Shown here piece by piece: positions 24,331 through 33,040 of a stretch of DNA of 35,307 nucleotides. The position numbers and the translations under genes were made by a program. Below the pieces are notes generated by a model, which was not told where the DNA came from, did not search any database, and was given only the letters and a program-made list of their open reading frames with translations. The DNA lies in contig MGXH01000036.1 in assembly GCA_001801305.1 (NCBI GenBank), positions 1 to 35,307 of the forward strand. Reading direction: 5' to 3'. Origin of the DNA: Gammaproteobacteria bacterium GWE2_42_36 (lineage in GTDB: Bacteria; Pseudomonadota; Gammaproteobacteria; UBA12402). Numbering within the stretch: the first letter of the stretch is position 1; each line of letters begins with the position of its first letter.

Positions 24331-25341
24331 TCATTCGTGAGCAATATATCTCGCTAAATAAAATTGTAGCGTCGACGCTAACCCCATATTCAAATCGTAC
24401 TTGGGCATCCAATTCAATTGTGATTTGATTTTGGTATTATCAATCGCGTATCGAAAATCATGCCCAGCACGATCCTTCACAAACGAAATTAATGTTTCAT
24501 GTTTTTGCCCAATAGGCCGTAACGCATCCATCAGGGTACAAATTGCTTTAATAAGCGATAAATTATCTCGCTCACATTGCCCACCAATATTATAGGTTTC
24601 ACCTACTTGCCCTCGATTTAAAATAGTATAAATCGCCTCACAATGATCTTCAACATACAGCCAATCCCGCACATTTTGTCCATTGCCATAAACAGGAATC
24701 GATTGCTGATGAACACAAGCGCGAATGACCGTCGGAATGAGTTTTTCGTCATGCTGATAAGGACCATAATTATTCGAACAATTAGACAGCGTGATCGGCA
24801 AGCCATAAGTATGATGATAAGCCCGCACGAAATGATCGGAGGACGCTTTTGATGCGGAATAAGGAGAGCTTGGATGATAAGGCGTTGTTTCTGTAAAAGC
24901 AGGATCATGCAAGTCTAATTGACCATACACTTCATCCGTTGAAATATGGTGAAATCGACAATGCTCCGCATTGAATTTTTTTTCTTCTAACCAATATTGT
25001 TTCGCGGCATCTAACAAAGTGCATGTACCTAGTACGTTGGTTTCGACAAATACTGAAGGCCCGGTAATAGAACGATCGACATGACTTTCTGCTGCAAAAT
25101 GAACAATTGTATCAATTGCATGATCACGCAGAAGCTGAAGCACGAGCGAGCGATCCAGAATATCCCCTTGCACGAAAATATGTCGGCTATCCTGAGGTAA
25201 ATTTTCCTGGTTCCCCGCATACGTTAATTTATCTAAGCTCACGATATTAACCGATGGATCTTGTGTTAAAATATAACGGACGAAATTACAACCAATAAAC
25301 CCCGCTGAACCAGTAATCAATATGTTTTTAGGTCGATACAT
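24331..25341 (-). CDS. rmlB: dTDP-glucose 4,6-dehydratase
   Basis: The protein is 336 residues from the ATG at 25341, which has GAGG 9 nt upstream; GTG 25356 and ATG 25347 are less well spaced. It has TGSAGFIGCNFVRY, HFAAESHVDRSI, ISTDEVYGQL and PYSASKASSDHFVRAY with the catalytic Tyr and Lys. NNYGPYQHDEKLIPT and YGNGQNVRDWLYVEDH are RmlB signatures. It makes dTDP-4-keto-6-deoxyglucose. It follows rmlA directly. rmlC and rmlD, needed for dTDP-rhamnose, are not in the window. The ketosugar may therefore go elsewhere, or the other genes are distant. Confidence 0.96.
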   Translation of the reverse strand: MYRPKNILITGSAGFIGCNFVRYILTQDPSVNIVSLDKLTYAGNQENLPQDSRHIFVQGDILDRSLVLQLLRDHAIDTIVHFAAESHVDRSITGPSVFVETNVLGTCTLLDAAKQYWLEEKKFNAEHCRFHHISTDEVYGQLDLHDPAFTETTPYHPSSPYSASKASSDHFVRAYHHTYGLPITLSNCSNNYGPYQHDEKLIPTVIRACVHQQSIPVYGNGQNVRDWLYVEDHCEAIYTILNRGQVGETYNIGGQCERDNLSLIKAICTLMDALRPIGQKHETLISFVKDRAGHDFRYAIDNTKIKSQLNWMPKYDLNMGLASTLQFYLARYIAHE

Positions 25342-25352
25342 GCTCATATTCC

Positions 25353-26225
25353 TCACATAGATTCTTCTAATAATTTCAACAAATATTGCCCGTACTCATT
25401 TTTCTTTAATGGCTCAGCCAAACGTTGTAATTGTTCATCCGTAATATATTTCATTCGCCAAGCAATTTCTTCAGGTGCCGCAATTTTCAATCCTTGTCGA
25501 TCTTCCAATACGGCAAAATAATGAGAAGCTTCTAATAGGGCATGATGCGTACCCGTATCCAACCAAGCAAACCCGCGATGCAGCTTCACCAAGTCCAGCT
25601 GATTTTTTTGAATATATAAATTATTTAAATCGGTGATTTCTAATTCTCCGCGCGCAGAAGGCTTTAAAGATTTAGCAAAATCAACAACCTGATTGTCGTA
25701 AAAATATAATCCTGTCACCGCATAATGAGATTTAGGTGTTTTTGGCTTTTCTTCAATGGCGGTCACTTTATTGTGCTCATCAAAAACAGCCACGCCATAT
25801 CGCTCCGGATCATTGACATAATAGCCAAAAACCGTGGCGCCTTGTTTTTTCAAAGCGATTTTTTGGAGTTGCTGACTAAAACCTTCTCCATGAAAAATAT
25901 TATCGCCTAAAATCAAGCACACCGAATCATTGCCAATAAATGATTCGCCAATAATAAACGCTTGCGAAATACCTGCGGGTTTTTCTTGTTCGGCATAACT
26001 AAACTGTAATCCCCACGCTGACCCATCTTGCAATAATTCCTTAAAGCGTGGCAAATCGCGAGGAGTGGATATAATTAAAATATCTCGAATACCGGCCAGC
26101 ATTAATACCGAAAGTGGATAGTAGATCATCGGTTTATCGTAAATGGGTAGTAATTGCTTACTGGTACATAACGTGGCGGGATGCAATCGTGTGCCCGCGC
26201 CGCCTGCTAAAATAATACCCTTCAT
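25353..26225 (-). CDS. rmlA: Glucose-1-phosphate thymidylyltransferase
   Basis: This 290-residue protein, of normal RmlA length, opens [57 protein letters not shown] and [16 protein letters not shown] follow, all RmlA signatures. It makes dTDP-glucose and is usually feedback-inhibited by dTDP-rhamnose. The ATG at 26225 has GGGA about 7 nt upstream; an in-frame ATG four codons earlier is less likely. It is followed by rmlB 11 nt later. Confidence 0.97.
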   Translation of the reverse strand: MKGIILAGGAGTRLHPATLCTSKQLLPIYDKPMIYYPLSVLMLAGIRDILIISTPRDLPRFKELLQDGSAWGLQFSYAEQEKPAGISQAFIIGESFIGNDSVCLILGDNIFHGEGFSQQLQKIALKKQGATVFGYYVNDPERYGVAVFDEHNKVTAIEEKPKTPKSHYAVTGLYFYDNQVVDFAKSLKPSARGELEITDLNNLYIQKNQLDLVKLHRGFAWLDTGTHHALLEASHYFAVLEDRQGLKIAAPEEIAWRMKYITDEQLQRLAEPLKKNEYGQYLLKLLEESM

Positions 26226-26311
26226 AAAAAATCCCATCTGTTAGTCTAAGAAAGTTTCATGCCAGTTTAACAAATCTTACATCCTAAACAATACTATTTG
26301 ATCGCTACTTT

Positions 26312-26361
26312 GTAACTATTCACCGAGATCTTGATGATACAAGAGCGCGCTCAATAGTTAT
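26312..26361. repeat. Dispersed element, copy C (short form)
   Basis: GTAACTATTCACCGAGATC opens the copy, then TTGATGATACAAGAGCGCGC and TCAATAGTTAT close it. The two ends are inverted copies of each other. Compared with copy B, about 45 bp of the middle are missing. It lies between manC and rmlA. Confidence 0.72.
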
Positions 26362-26368
26362 GCTACTT

Positions 26369-27415
26369 TTATGATTCCACGAACCGTTTTATGTTTTGCG
26401 CATGCGCTTTATCTGCGACCAAAACCGCCGTTTCCGTCTCAATCACGATCAAGTCATTCACCCCAACTACCGCGAGCAATCGATGCTCAGCACGCAAATA
26501 GCAATTAGTCGTCTGATCAACCACCACATTGCCTCGAAGCACATTGCCTTCTTGATCTTTTGGACTCATATCAAACAAGGCTTGCCACGACCCCACATCA
26601 GACCATCCTGCGTCCATCGGTACAACCATCGCATCCGTTGTTTTTTCCATCACGGCATAATCAATCGATATTGAGGGACTGCTTTCAAAAGCTTTTGGCT
26701 CGAGTCGAAGAAAATCTGCATCTTCTTGTCGCTGTTGGAAGGCTTTTAAACAAGCGGAAAAAATAGCCGGTTCATACGCTTTGATTTCTGTTAAAAATCG
26801 TGAGGCTGAAAATACAAACATCCCGCTATTCCAGTAGTAATCCCCTTGTGCAACATATTGCTTGGCTGTTTCAATATCGGGTTTTTCGACAAATCGACTG
26901 ACAGGATAGATGGAGTCGCCTACCTCTGCGGCGCCTCTTTGAATATAACCAAAGCCCGTCTCAGCATGCGTCGGCACGATACCGAGCGTAATTAATTTAT
27001 CATGGCTCGCCTGTCGGCGCGCCACTTCAAGCGCTTGATAAAAATTTTCTAACCGGCCAATCACATGATCCGACGGCATCACACAGAGCAAAGCCTCTTT
27101 GAATCTTTCCTGAGCGAATAAAGCAGCAATAGTAATTGCCGGCGCCGTATTCCGACCCATCGGTTCGATGATAATTGCTGAGGGCTTAACACCCATTTCT
27201 TGAAGTTGTTCCGCCACCAAAAAACGGTGTTGATGATTACAGATAACGAGCGGTGGCAAAACGTCGGTAAAAGCCTTTGTTCTTTGAACCGTCTCCTGCA
27301 ACAAACTTTTATCACTGATCAGCGATAAAAACTGTTTCGGTTTTTCTGCTCGAGAAAGCGGCCACAATCGTGTGCCACTTCCTCCTGCTAAAATGACTGG
27401 AAGTAAAACAGCCAT
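26369..27415 (-). CDS. manC: Mannose-1-phosphate guanylyltransferase
   Basis: This 348-residue protein covers only the nucleotidyltransferase part. LPVILAGGSGTRLWPLSR and KPKQFLSL lead, MPSDHVI is the metal site, and GFGYIQRG, FVEKPD, WNSGMFVF and MDAGWSDVGSW follow. It makes GDP-mannose from GTP and mannose-1-phosphate. Many relatives are about 470 residues with a C-terminal phosphomannose-isomerase domain. That domain is absent here, so the isomerase and phosphomannomutase must be encoded elsewhere. AGAGG precedes the ATG closely. It lies 12 nt after ugd. Confidence 0.95.
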   Translation of the reverse strand: MAVLLPVILAGGSGTRLWPLSRAEKPKQFLSLISDKSLLQETVQRTKAFTDVLPPLVICNHQHRFLVAEQLQEMGVKPSAIIIEPMGRNTAPAITIAALFAQERFKEALLCVMPSDHVIGRLENFYQALEVARRQASHDKLITLGIVPTHAETGFGYIQRGAAEVGDSIYPVSRFVEKPDIETAKQYVAQGDYYWNSGMFVFSASRFLTEIKAYEPAIFSACLKAFQQRQEDADFLRLEPKAFESSPSISIDYAVMEKTTDAMVVPMDAGWSDVGSWQALFDMSPKDQEGNVLRGNVVVDQTTNCYLRAEHRLLAVVGVNDLIVIETETAVLVADKAHAQNIKRFVES

Positions 27416-27427
27416 ACAACCTCTCTA

Positions 27428-28771
27428 TTATTTTCTTTCGGCTCTTCCAATTCCCTCGTAAATCAATCCTATCGCGCGTAATTTTTCGGGGTCATATTGA
27501 TTGCGGCCATCTAAAACATAATTGCCCCGCATTTTTCGTTTGATCATTTTGAAATCGGGGTTTCTAAATTGTTTCCATTCTGTGATCAACACAAAAATAT
27601 CGGCGTCATTAAATACAGCATTTTGATCTTCCACTAATTTCAATTGCCCCGACTTAAGCCATTTCGTTGGCAATTCTTTCTGAGCAACCCCCATCGCCTC
27701 GGGATCATGGGCAACAATTTCTGCACCCCGCGTGATCATCTGTTTTAAAAATACTATTGAAGGAGCGTCACGCATGTCATCCGTTCCCGGTTTAAACGCC
27801 AATCCCCAGAGAGCAATTTTCATTCCTTTCAGTTTTTTACCAAATCGCTTAATTAACTTCTGACCCAACACATGCTTTTGCTCATCGTTGCGTTCTTCGA
27901 CTGCATTCAAAACCAACGGCAAAAATTGATACTCTTGCGCGAGATGAATAAGCGCTTTTACGTCTTTTGGAAAACAAGATCCGCCATAACCGCAACCCGG
28001 ATAAATAAAAGGAAATCCAATGCGAGAATCAGATCCAATCCCTAAACGCACTTTTTCAACATCAGCGCCCATACGTTCGCATAAATTGGCTATTTCATTC
28101 ATAAAAGAAATTTTTGTCGCCAACATCGCATTTGCTGCATATTTGGTCATTTCTGCATCGCGAATTCCCATACAAATCATGCGCTCATGATCCCGCGCAA
28201 AGGGACTATACAATTCTTTCATCACCCCAAGGGCATGATCATTATCCGCACCAATGACAACCCGATCAGGCCGCATACAATCATCAATAGCAGCACCCTC
28301 TTTTAAAAATTCAGGGTTACTGATCATATCGAATTTAATTTTTTTCTTGCGCTTATTGAGTTCTTTTTGAATGGTCGCTTTGACCTTTTCAGCCGTTCCT
28401 ATGGGTACCGTTGATTTATCAACAATCACCGCATATTCATTTAAATACTGACCTAATGATTTGGCAACCGATAAAACATATTTTAAATCGGCAGAACCAT
28501 CGACATCACTTGGCGTTCCAACCGCAATAACATAAACCTGTGCCGATTTTTTTTGTTCTTCTAAAGACAGCGCAAAGTGTAGCCGTCCCTCTTTGTAATT
28601 CCGTTTAACTAAATCCTCTAATCCTGGCTCATAAATAGGCATAATGCCTTGTTTTAAACGCTCAATTTTCTGTTGATCCACGTCGATACAAGTCACCTCA
28701 TTACCCATCTCGGCAAAACAAGCGCCTGTCACCAAGCCCACATACCCCGTGCCAATCACTGTAATTCTCAT
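27428..28771 (-). CDS. ugd: UDP-glucose 6-dehydrogenase
   Basis: The protein is 447 residues from MRITVIGTGYVGLVTGACFA at 28771, with AAGGGG 9 nt upstream. An ATG nine codons earlier is in frame but has no suitable site. The protein shows the N-terminal NAD site, STVPIGTAEKV, NPEFLKEGAA, and the active-site GCGYGGSCFPKD with the catalytic Cys at about residue 266. The C-terminal UDP-binding domain has WGLAFKPGTDDMRDAPS. It oxidises UDP-glucose to UDP-glucuronate, a precursor for acidic sugars in capsule or LPS. The length fits the family. Confidence 0.96.
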   Translation of the reverse strand: MRITVIGTGYVGLVTGACFAEMGNEVTCIDVDQQKIERLKQGIMPIYEPGLEDLVKRNYKEGRLHFALSLEEQKKSAQVYVIAVGTPSDVDGSADLKYVLSVAKSLGQYLNEYAVIVDKSTVPIGTAEKVKATIQKELNKRKKKIKFDMISNPEFLKEGAAIDDCMRPDRVVIGADNDHALGVMKELYSPFARDHERMICMGIRDAEMTKYAANAMLATKISFMNEIANLCERMGADVEKVRLGIGSDSRIGFPFIYPGCGYGGSCFPKDVKALIHLAQEYQFLPLVLNAVEERNDEQKHVLGQKLIKRFGKKLKGMKIALWGLAFKPGTDDMRDAPSIVFLKQMITRGAEIVAHDPEAMGVAQKELPTKWLKSGQLKLVEDQNAVFNDADIFVLITEWKQFRNPDFKMIKRKMRGNYVLDGRNQYDPEKLRAIGLIYEGIGRAERK

Positions 28772-28975
28772 AATCGCATTCCCCTTCCGAGTCATCACGT
28801 TAGTTGTTGCAATGCTTACTTTATTTACGGAATAAGCCCCCTCGAATGCGCGCCTATTTTACCGAAAAAAACCGAAACTACCATGAAAAAATAGGACCAC
28901 TCACAAGAAGCTCAGCGAGAAACAAAACCACGTGCACTATGTGCAGAACTCACTTTGGGGCTGCTGCATCACTTT

Positions 28976-29956
28976 CTAAACTCTCGATTTCTCCCACTGC
29001 CACGCATGTTCGATAATGGTTTCGAGTAACGCATATCGGGGTTGCCAATTGAGCTGCTGCATCGCTTTTGCTGAGCTCGCCACTAAAACCGCCGGATCTC
29101 CTTCTCGACGTGGCGCTTGATTAACAATAATCGATTTGCCGGTCACTTTTCTTGCCACTTCGATCACTTCTTTCACGGAATAACCATGGCCATTACCTAA
29201 ATTAAAAAATTCACTTCGATTGTTTTGCCATAAAAATTCCAACGCGAGCAAATGCGCCTCACACAAATCGCTGACATGAATATAATCTCGAACACAGGTG
29301 CCATCAGGCGTAGGATAATCATCGCCATACACATCGATGGTTTTTCTTTTGCCCGTGGCCACTTGCAAGACGAGCGGGATCAAATGCGTTTCGGGATTAT
29401 GCCGTTCACCCAGCAATCCATCAGGATGCGCCCCGGCCGCATTAAAATAGCGTAAAGAAATGGATCTCAACTGATATGCCTCGTCATAATCCTTTAATAC
29501 TGATTCGATCATCGACTTGGTTCGACCGTACGGATTGATCGGCAATTGTGGATGCTTTTCATCAATTGGCGTATACAGCGGCGTTCCATAAACGGCCGCC
29601 GAAGAAGAAAAAATAAAATATTTCACATGGCGTTTTAGCATGACCTGCAATAAATTCAGTGTATTGCTTACATTGTTAATATAATATTTTTGGGGATCTT
29701 TAGTCGATTCGCCTACTTGAATAAAAGAGGCAAAATGCATCACCGCATCAAAGGTATATCGCTGAAAAGCCAACTCGATTTGGTGAATATCGGCTAAATC
29801 ACCTTCGATAAAAGGACAACCCGAAGATACCGCATCCCGATAACCCGTCACTAAGCTATCGAAAACAACCGGTGTATAACCCCGCTCAATCAATGTGCTC
29901 ACCATGTGAGAACCAATGTACCCTGCTCCGCCCACCACTAAAATTGTTTTTGCCAT
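28976..29956 (-). CDS. galE: UDP-glucose 4-epimerase
   Basis: The protein is 326 residues from the ATG at 29956, with GAGGG 7 nt upstream. It has VVGGAGYIGSHMV, HFASFIQVGES, SSSAAVYG and NPYGRTKSMIE with the catalytic Tyr and Lys. LRYFNAAGAHPDG and GDDYPTPDGTCVRDYIH are GalE signatures. It converts UDP-glucose and UDP-galactose. It lies 17 nt after the membrane protein gene to its right. The 204-bp gap to ugd shows no clear terminator. Confidence 0.96.
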   Translation of the reverse strand: MAKTILVVGGAGYIGSHMVSTLIERGYTPVVFDSLVTGYRDAVSSGCPFIEGDLADIHQIELAFQRYTFDAVMHFASFIQVGESTKDPQKYYINNVSNTLNLLQVMLKRHVKYFIFSSSAAVYGTPLYTPIDEKHPQLPINPYGRTKSMIESVLKDYDEAYQLRSISLRYFNAAGAHPDGLLGERHNPETHLIPLVLQVATGKRKTIDVYGDDYPTPDGTCVRDYIHVSDLCEAHLLALEFLWQNNRSEFFNLGNGHGYSVKEVIEVARKVTGKSIIVNQAPRREGDPAVLVASSAKAMQQLNWQPRYALLETIIEHAWQWEKSRV

Positions 29957-29973
29957 CAATTGACCCTCGTATG

Positions 29974-31509
29974 CTATTGGTTGATTTTAAAAATGGCGAC
30001 TTGCGCTTGATGATAGCCCGATTGAAACGACAGGATCGGAGTACCCATTCGAGCAATCAATAATTGCTCCAGCGACTTTTGCTCGCCATCCATGATAATA
30101 GAAACATAATCACAATGCCGCCAAGGCGCCCGTTGAATTTTCGCAATATCAAAACGCCCTTGAGGGGTTTTGATATCGAGCGGCGTGGTGGGTCGATTCG
30201 ATAAATAAGCCATCACACCATCATCAACACACACACTCGCCGAGGCAGGAATATGAGATTTCATCCACTGGCTGGCTTGATACTGGTAAATTTTTGAATG
30301 ACCGAAACGATGTACGCTACTCACGGCCATACTTAATAATCCCACACAAATCAGCGGAAAGAGAACATGGTGAATCGAGAAAGAAGTTCGCGGCCTCATT
30401 CGCCAACGCTGGTAAAGATCAGCCAATCCAAATGGTACAAAAAGCAAAAAGACAAATGAAATCCCCATCACGTATCGATCTGCTAAAAACAAACTTTGCT
30501 CATAGAAAAAAATCAGCAAAATCAGACTAACGACCAGATAATTCAATAAAATATTTTTGACTATACGGTGGGTGATGAGCCCATAAAAAATCGCGTAGAC
30601 GGTAAGAAATGAAAACGTGAGCGTGTATTGACTGACGAGGTGCCATAAAAAAACACCCACCGCCCCCAGCAATAAAAATGCACCCGCATCATAACTTCCC
30701 TCCGGCGGCAAAATAAATTGCTTCACCGCAGCCAGGCGCTGAGAAAACCCATTGGCGGTTCCTAACACCGCATGAGGTCTTTTATAATACAATTCATACA
30801 ATCGGCTACTATGCTCAACCGTGTACAAATGCCAATGCCATAACGCGCCAAATAAAATAGCCAGATAAATCAACAGAGGCACGTTTAACTTCACGTATAA
30901 TGTTAGCCGTTTTTTCCAAGATAATTGAGGCAGCGTAAAAATGCCGAGTGGAACCGCTAAAAGAAAGACAGCCCCTTCAATACGAAATAAAAAACTAATC
31001 AGCAAACTCAGCGACCACCCTATGCTATAAAGCCAACGGTCTTGACAAACATATCGAATCAAAAACAAAATCGATAACAAATAAAAAAACCAATACCCTT
31101 GATCACGTATTACCGCATAACGATTTGCATTAAATTGATGGCAAATTAAAATAACGAGCGCAGCCAACCACAACATTTTTATTGAAGGTGTGAAGAGTCG
31201 AATAATCTCGATGAAAACCAATACGATTCCCAAAGAAAAAATGATATTCAGAAAATAGGCGGATTGCAACAATGTCAATCCGGATAATTTACTGAGATAA
31301 ACAAGTAATATTGAATAAAATGGCCAATTATAAGGGCCAAAAGCGGCACTGAATCCTTGCGACACATACGCATTGGCTGCCGCAAAATAACGAAGACCAT
31401 CGGGATTAAAAACAGGATAATGATAAATACTGATCGCGCTCAATGCCAAACTGACGGTAACTACTGTCAGATAAAGGATGAAATAATGTCTGTTTTTCTG
31501 AGTTAACAT
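29974..31509 (-). CDS. Polytopic membrane protein, GT-C-like glycosyltransferase
   Basis: This 511-residue protein has about ten to twelve membrane segments and a soluble C-terminal part (about 400-511). The first outer loop reads NPDGLRYFAAANAYVSQG, then AFGPYNWPFYSILLVYLSKL. That Asp, a following Y-x-x-A, then G-x-x-x-x-x-x-x-x-P-x-x is the pattern of the catalytic loop in GT39/PMT-like GT-C enzymes. AGGAA lies 6 nt before the ATG. It is cotranscribed with galE. The C-terminal segment ASASVCVDDGVMAYLSNRPT looks like the strand-rich soluble domain common to such proteins. Substrate unknown. Confidence 0.68.
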   Translation of the reverse strand: MLTQKNRHYFILYLTVVTVSLALSAISIYHYPVFNPDGLRYFAAANAYVSQGFSAAFGPYNWPFYSILLVYLSKLSGLTLLQSAYFLNIIFSLGIVLVFIEIIRLFTPSIKMLWLAALVILICHQFNANRYAVIRDQGYWFFYLLSILFLIRYVCQDRWLYSIGWSLSLLISFLFRIEGAVFLLAVPLGIFTLPQLSWKKRLTLYVKLNVPLLIYLAILFGALWHWHLYTVEHSSRLYELYYKRPHAVLGTANGFSQRLAAVKQFILPPEGSYDAGAFLLLGAVGVFLWHLVSQYTLTFSFLTVYAIFYGLITHRIVKNILLNYLVVSLILLIFFYEQSLFLADRYVMGISFVFLLFVPFGLADLYQRWRMRPRTSFSIHHVLFPLICVGLLSMAVSSVHRFGHSKIYQYQASQWMKSHIPASASVCVDDGVMAYLSNRPTTPLDIKTPQGRFDIAKIQRAPWRHCDYVSIIMDGEQKSLEQLLIARMGTPILSFQSGYHQAQVAIFKINQ

Positions 31510-31601
31510 GTCGTTTCCTTCATCTCCTTCCTCATCTTTTTGAATTCGAGCCTCGGAGGAAAATCGGTTGCGACTCGATCACGGTCACCCCTCGTTTTCG
31601 A

Positions 31602-32477
31602 CTATCCTGCCGCTAACAACCCTTCCGGCCGAACCGTTAAATGCAATTCTCGAAATTGATCGAACAAGGCGGGATCACTGGGGACCGGCAAAGGAGAGGC
31701 TTTTGATAAAGCCGTTAATACCGAACGATCGAGAACGGCATCGCCGCTGGATTGTGTCACCTGAACATCTAACACCGTGCCACCCGGTGCGACATGAATT
31801 AACAATTGTAATGATAAATTTTTATTCACATTGGATGGCATAATCCACTGCTGACCAATCGCGTTTAAAACAAGCCCTTTATATTTATCAATTTCCGATT
31901 GGGCTTCTTGTGATTGCGCGCCCGCCACCTTTTGCTCTTCTGCAGTAATTTGGGATTGGAGCGATTGCTCTGTTTGATCTTGTTGCTGTTTTAACAAAGC
32001 CGCTTGTTTTTGCGCAGCGGCCTGTGCTTGAGCTAATTGTTTCTGCTTCTGCACATCGGCCAATTGCTGCTTGGCTTGTGCCTGCTGCTGTTGGATTTGC
32101 GTCAACGCTTGCTGCGCTTTAACCGCTTGCGCTTGTTGTGTTGCAACCAATTTTTGCTGAGTGGCTTGTAATTGTGCCAATTGTTGTTCCGCTTGTTGAC
32201 GTTGCTGCTTCGCTAAGGCTGCTTGAGTCGCTAACTGTTTTTGCTGTGCTAGTTCAGCCGCTTGCTTTTCGGCGGCTTGTGATTGAATTTGTTGAATCGT
32301 CTGCTGTACTTTAGAAGCATCCACGGTAACCGCTTGTACAATTTTCTCCTGAGGATTCACGCCTTGCGTATACAGTTTCGCCGATCGAAAACTGATGAGT
32401 AAAAAAACGAGCGCGACCCCATAAATGATCGCGGTATAAATCGTGGCTTTTCCGTAATATCGTTTTGACTGTTTCAT
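31602..32477 (-). CDS. tolA: TolA, periplasm-spanning link of the Tol-Pal system
   Basis: This 291-residue protein has three parts. The first is a short cytoplasmic start and one membrane helix (IYTAIIYGVALVFLLISF, about 14-31). The second is a long Gln/Ala/Lys-rich helical stretch (about 55-190). The third is a compact TolA/TonB-like C-terminal domain with IGQQWIMPSNVNKNLSLQL, VLDVQVTQSSGDAVLDRSV and LSKASPLPVPSDP. TolA uses the proton-motive force from TolQR to act on Pal and TolB during outer-membrane constriction. The coil is richer in Gln than the E. coli one. It lacks a usual ribosome site: a dispersed repeat ends 3 nt before the ATG. tolB and pal do not follow. Confidence 0.93.
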   Translation of the reverse strand: MKQSKRYYGKATIYTAIIYGVALVFLLISFRSAKLYTQGVNPQEKIVQAVTVDASKVQQTIQQIQSQAAEKQAAELAQQKQLATQAALAKQQRQQAEQQLAQLQATQQKLVATQQAQAVKAQQALTQIQQQQAQAKQQLADVQKQKQLAQAQAAAQKQAALLKQQQDQTEQSLQSQITAEEQKVAGAQSQEAQSEIDKYKGLVLNAIGQQWIMPSNVNKNLSLQLLIHVAPGGTVLDVQVTQSSGDAVLDRSVLTALSKASPLPVPSDPALFDQFRELHLTVRPEGLLAAG

Positions 32478-32479
32478 TT

Positions 32480-32578
32480 GTAATTATTCACCATGATCCT
32501 GATAATACAAGAACGTTCAGATTTTGGATGATTTTTGACAAAAAATCTATGAAAAATCCGAGCGTGCTGAGTAGTTAC
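32480..32578. repeat. Dispersed element, copy B (longest copy, with inverted ends)
   Basis: This 99-bp sequence opens GTAATTATTCA (32480-32490) and closes TGAGTAGTTAC (32568-32578). The reverse complement of the close, GTAACTACTCA, matches the opening at 9 of 11 positions. The inside contains GATAATACAAGAACGTTC and GAGCGTGCTGAG, shared with the other copies. It fills nearly all of the tolR-tolA gap. Confidence 0.78.
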
Positions 32579-32585
32579 TTTCATT

Positions 32586-33026
32586 TTATGATTCCCGTGC
32601 CGGGGTTTGCGTCATGAGTCCCACCTGCACAACCCCCGCTTTTTGTAATAACACCATCGCTTGCACCACATTCCCATAATTGGCAGCCTGATCACCTCTC
32701 ACAAGCACCATGCGATCCTGATTGTTTTGTTTAGCAATGGCTATTTCTGCCGCAATACGTGTCACTAAATCTCCCGCTAAAATAGGCGATTGCGGATTAG
32801 CCGCGATATTTAAGTAATATGCGCCTGCTGCATCGACGCTGACAATAATGGGCAAATTATCTTTTGATGCAATCGGTTTCGATTGCGCCTGCGGCAATGA
32901 AACTTGAACGCCTTGGCTTAATAAAGGGGCCGTAATCATAAAAATAATCAATAAAACGAGCATCACATCAATATAAGGGACTACATTGATTTCAGCCATT
33001 GCACGTCGTTTGCTCCGCGTTCTCAT
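32586..33026 (-). CDS. tolR: TolR, inner-membrane component of Tol-Pal
   Basis: This 146-residue ExbD/TolR-family protein has a basic cytoplasmic start (RTRSKRRAMAEINVVPYIDV) and a single membrane helix with the conserved proton-path Asp20 (VPYIDVMLVLLIIFMI). A periplasmic domain ending MVLLQKAGVVQVGLMT follows. Together with TolQ it forms the proton-driven motor that energises TolA. AAGGA lies 8 nt upstream, and the gap to tolQ is 14 nt. The length is normal (about 140-150). Confidence 0.96.
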   Translation of the reverse strand: MRTRSKRRAMAEINVVPYIDVMLVLLIIFMITAPLLSQGVQVSLPQAQSKPIASKDNLPIIVSVDAAGAYYLNIAANPQSPILAGDLVTRIAAEIAIAKQNNQDRMVLVRGDQAANYGNVVQAMVLLQKAGVVQVGLMTQTPARES

Positions 33027-33040
33027 ATTATTTTTCCTTA

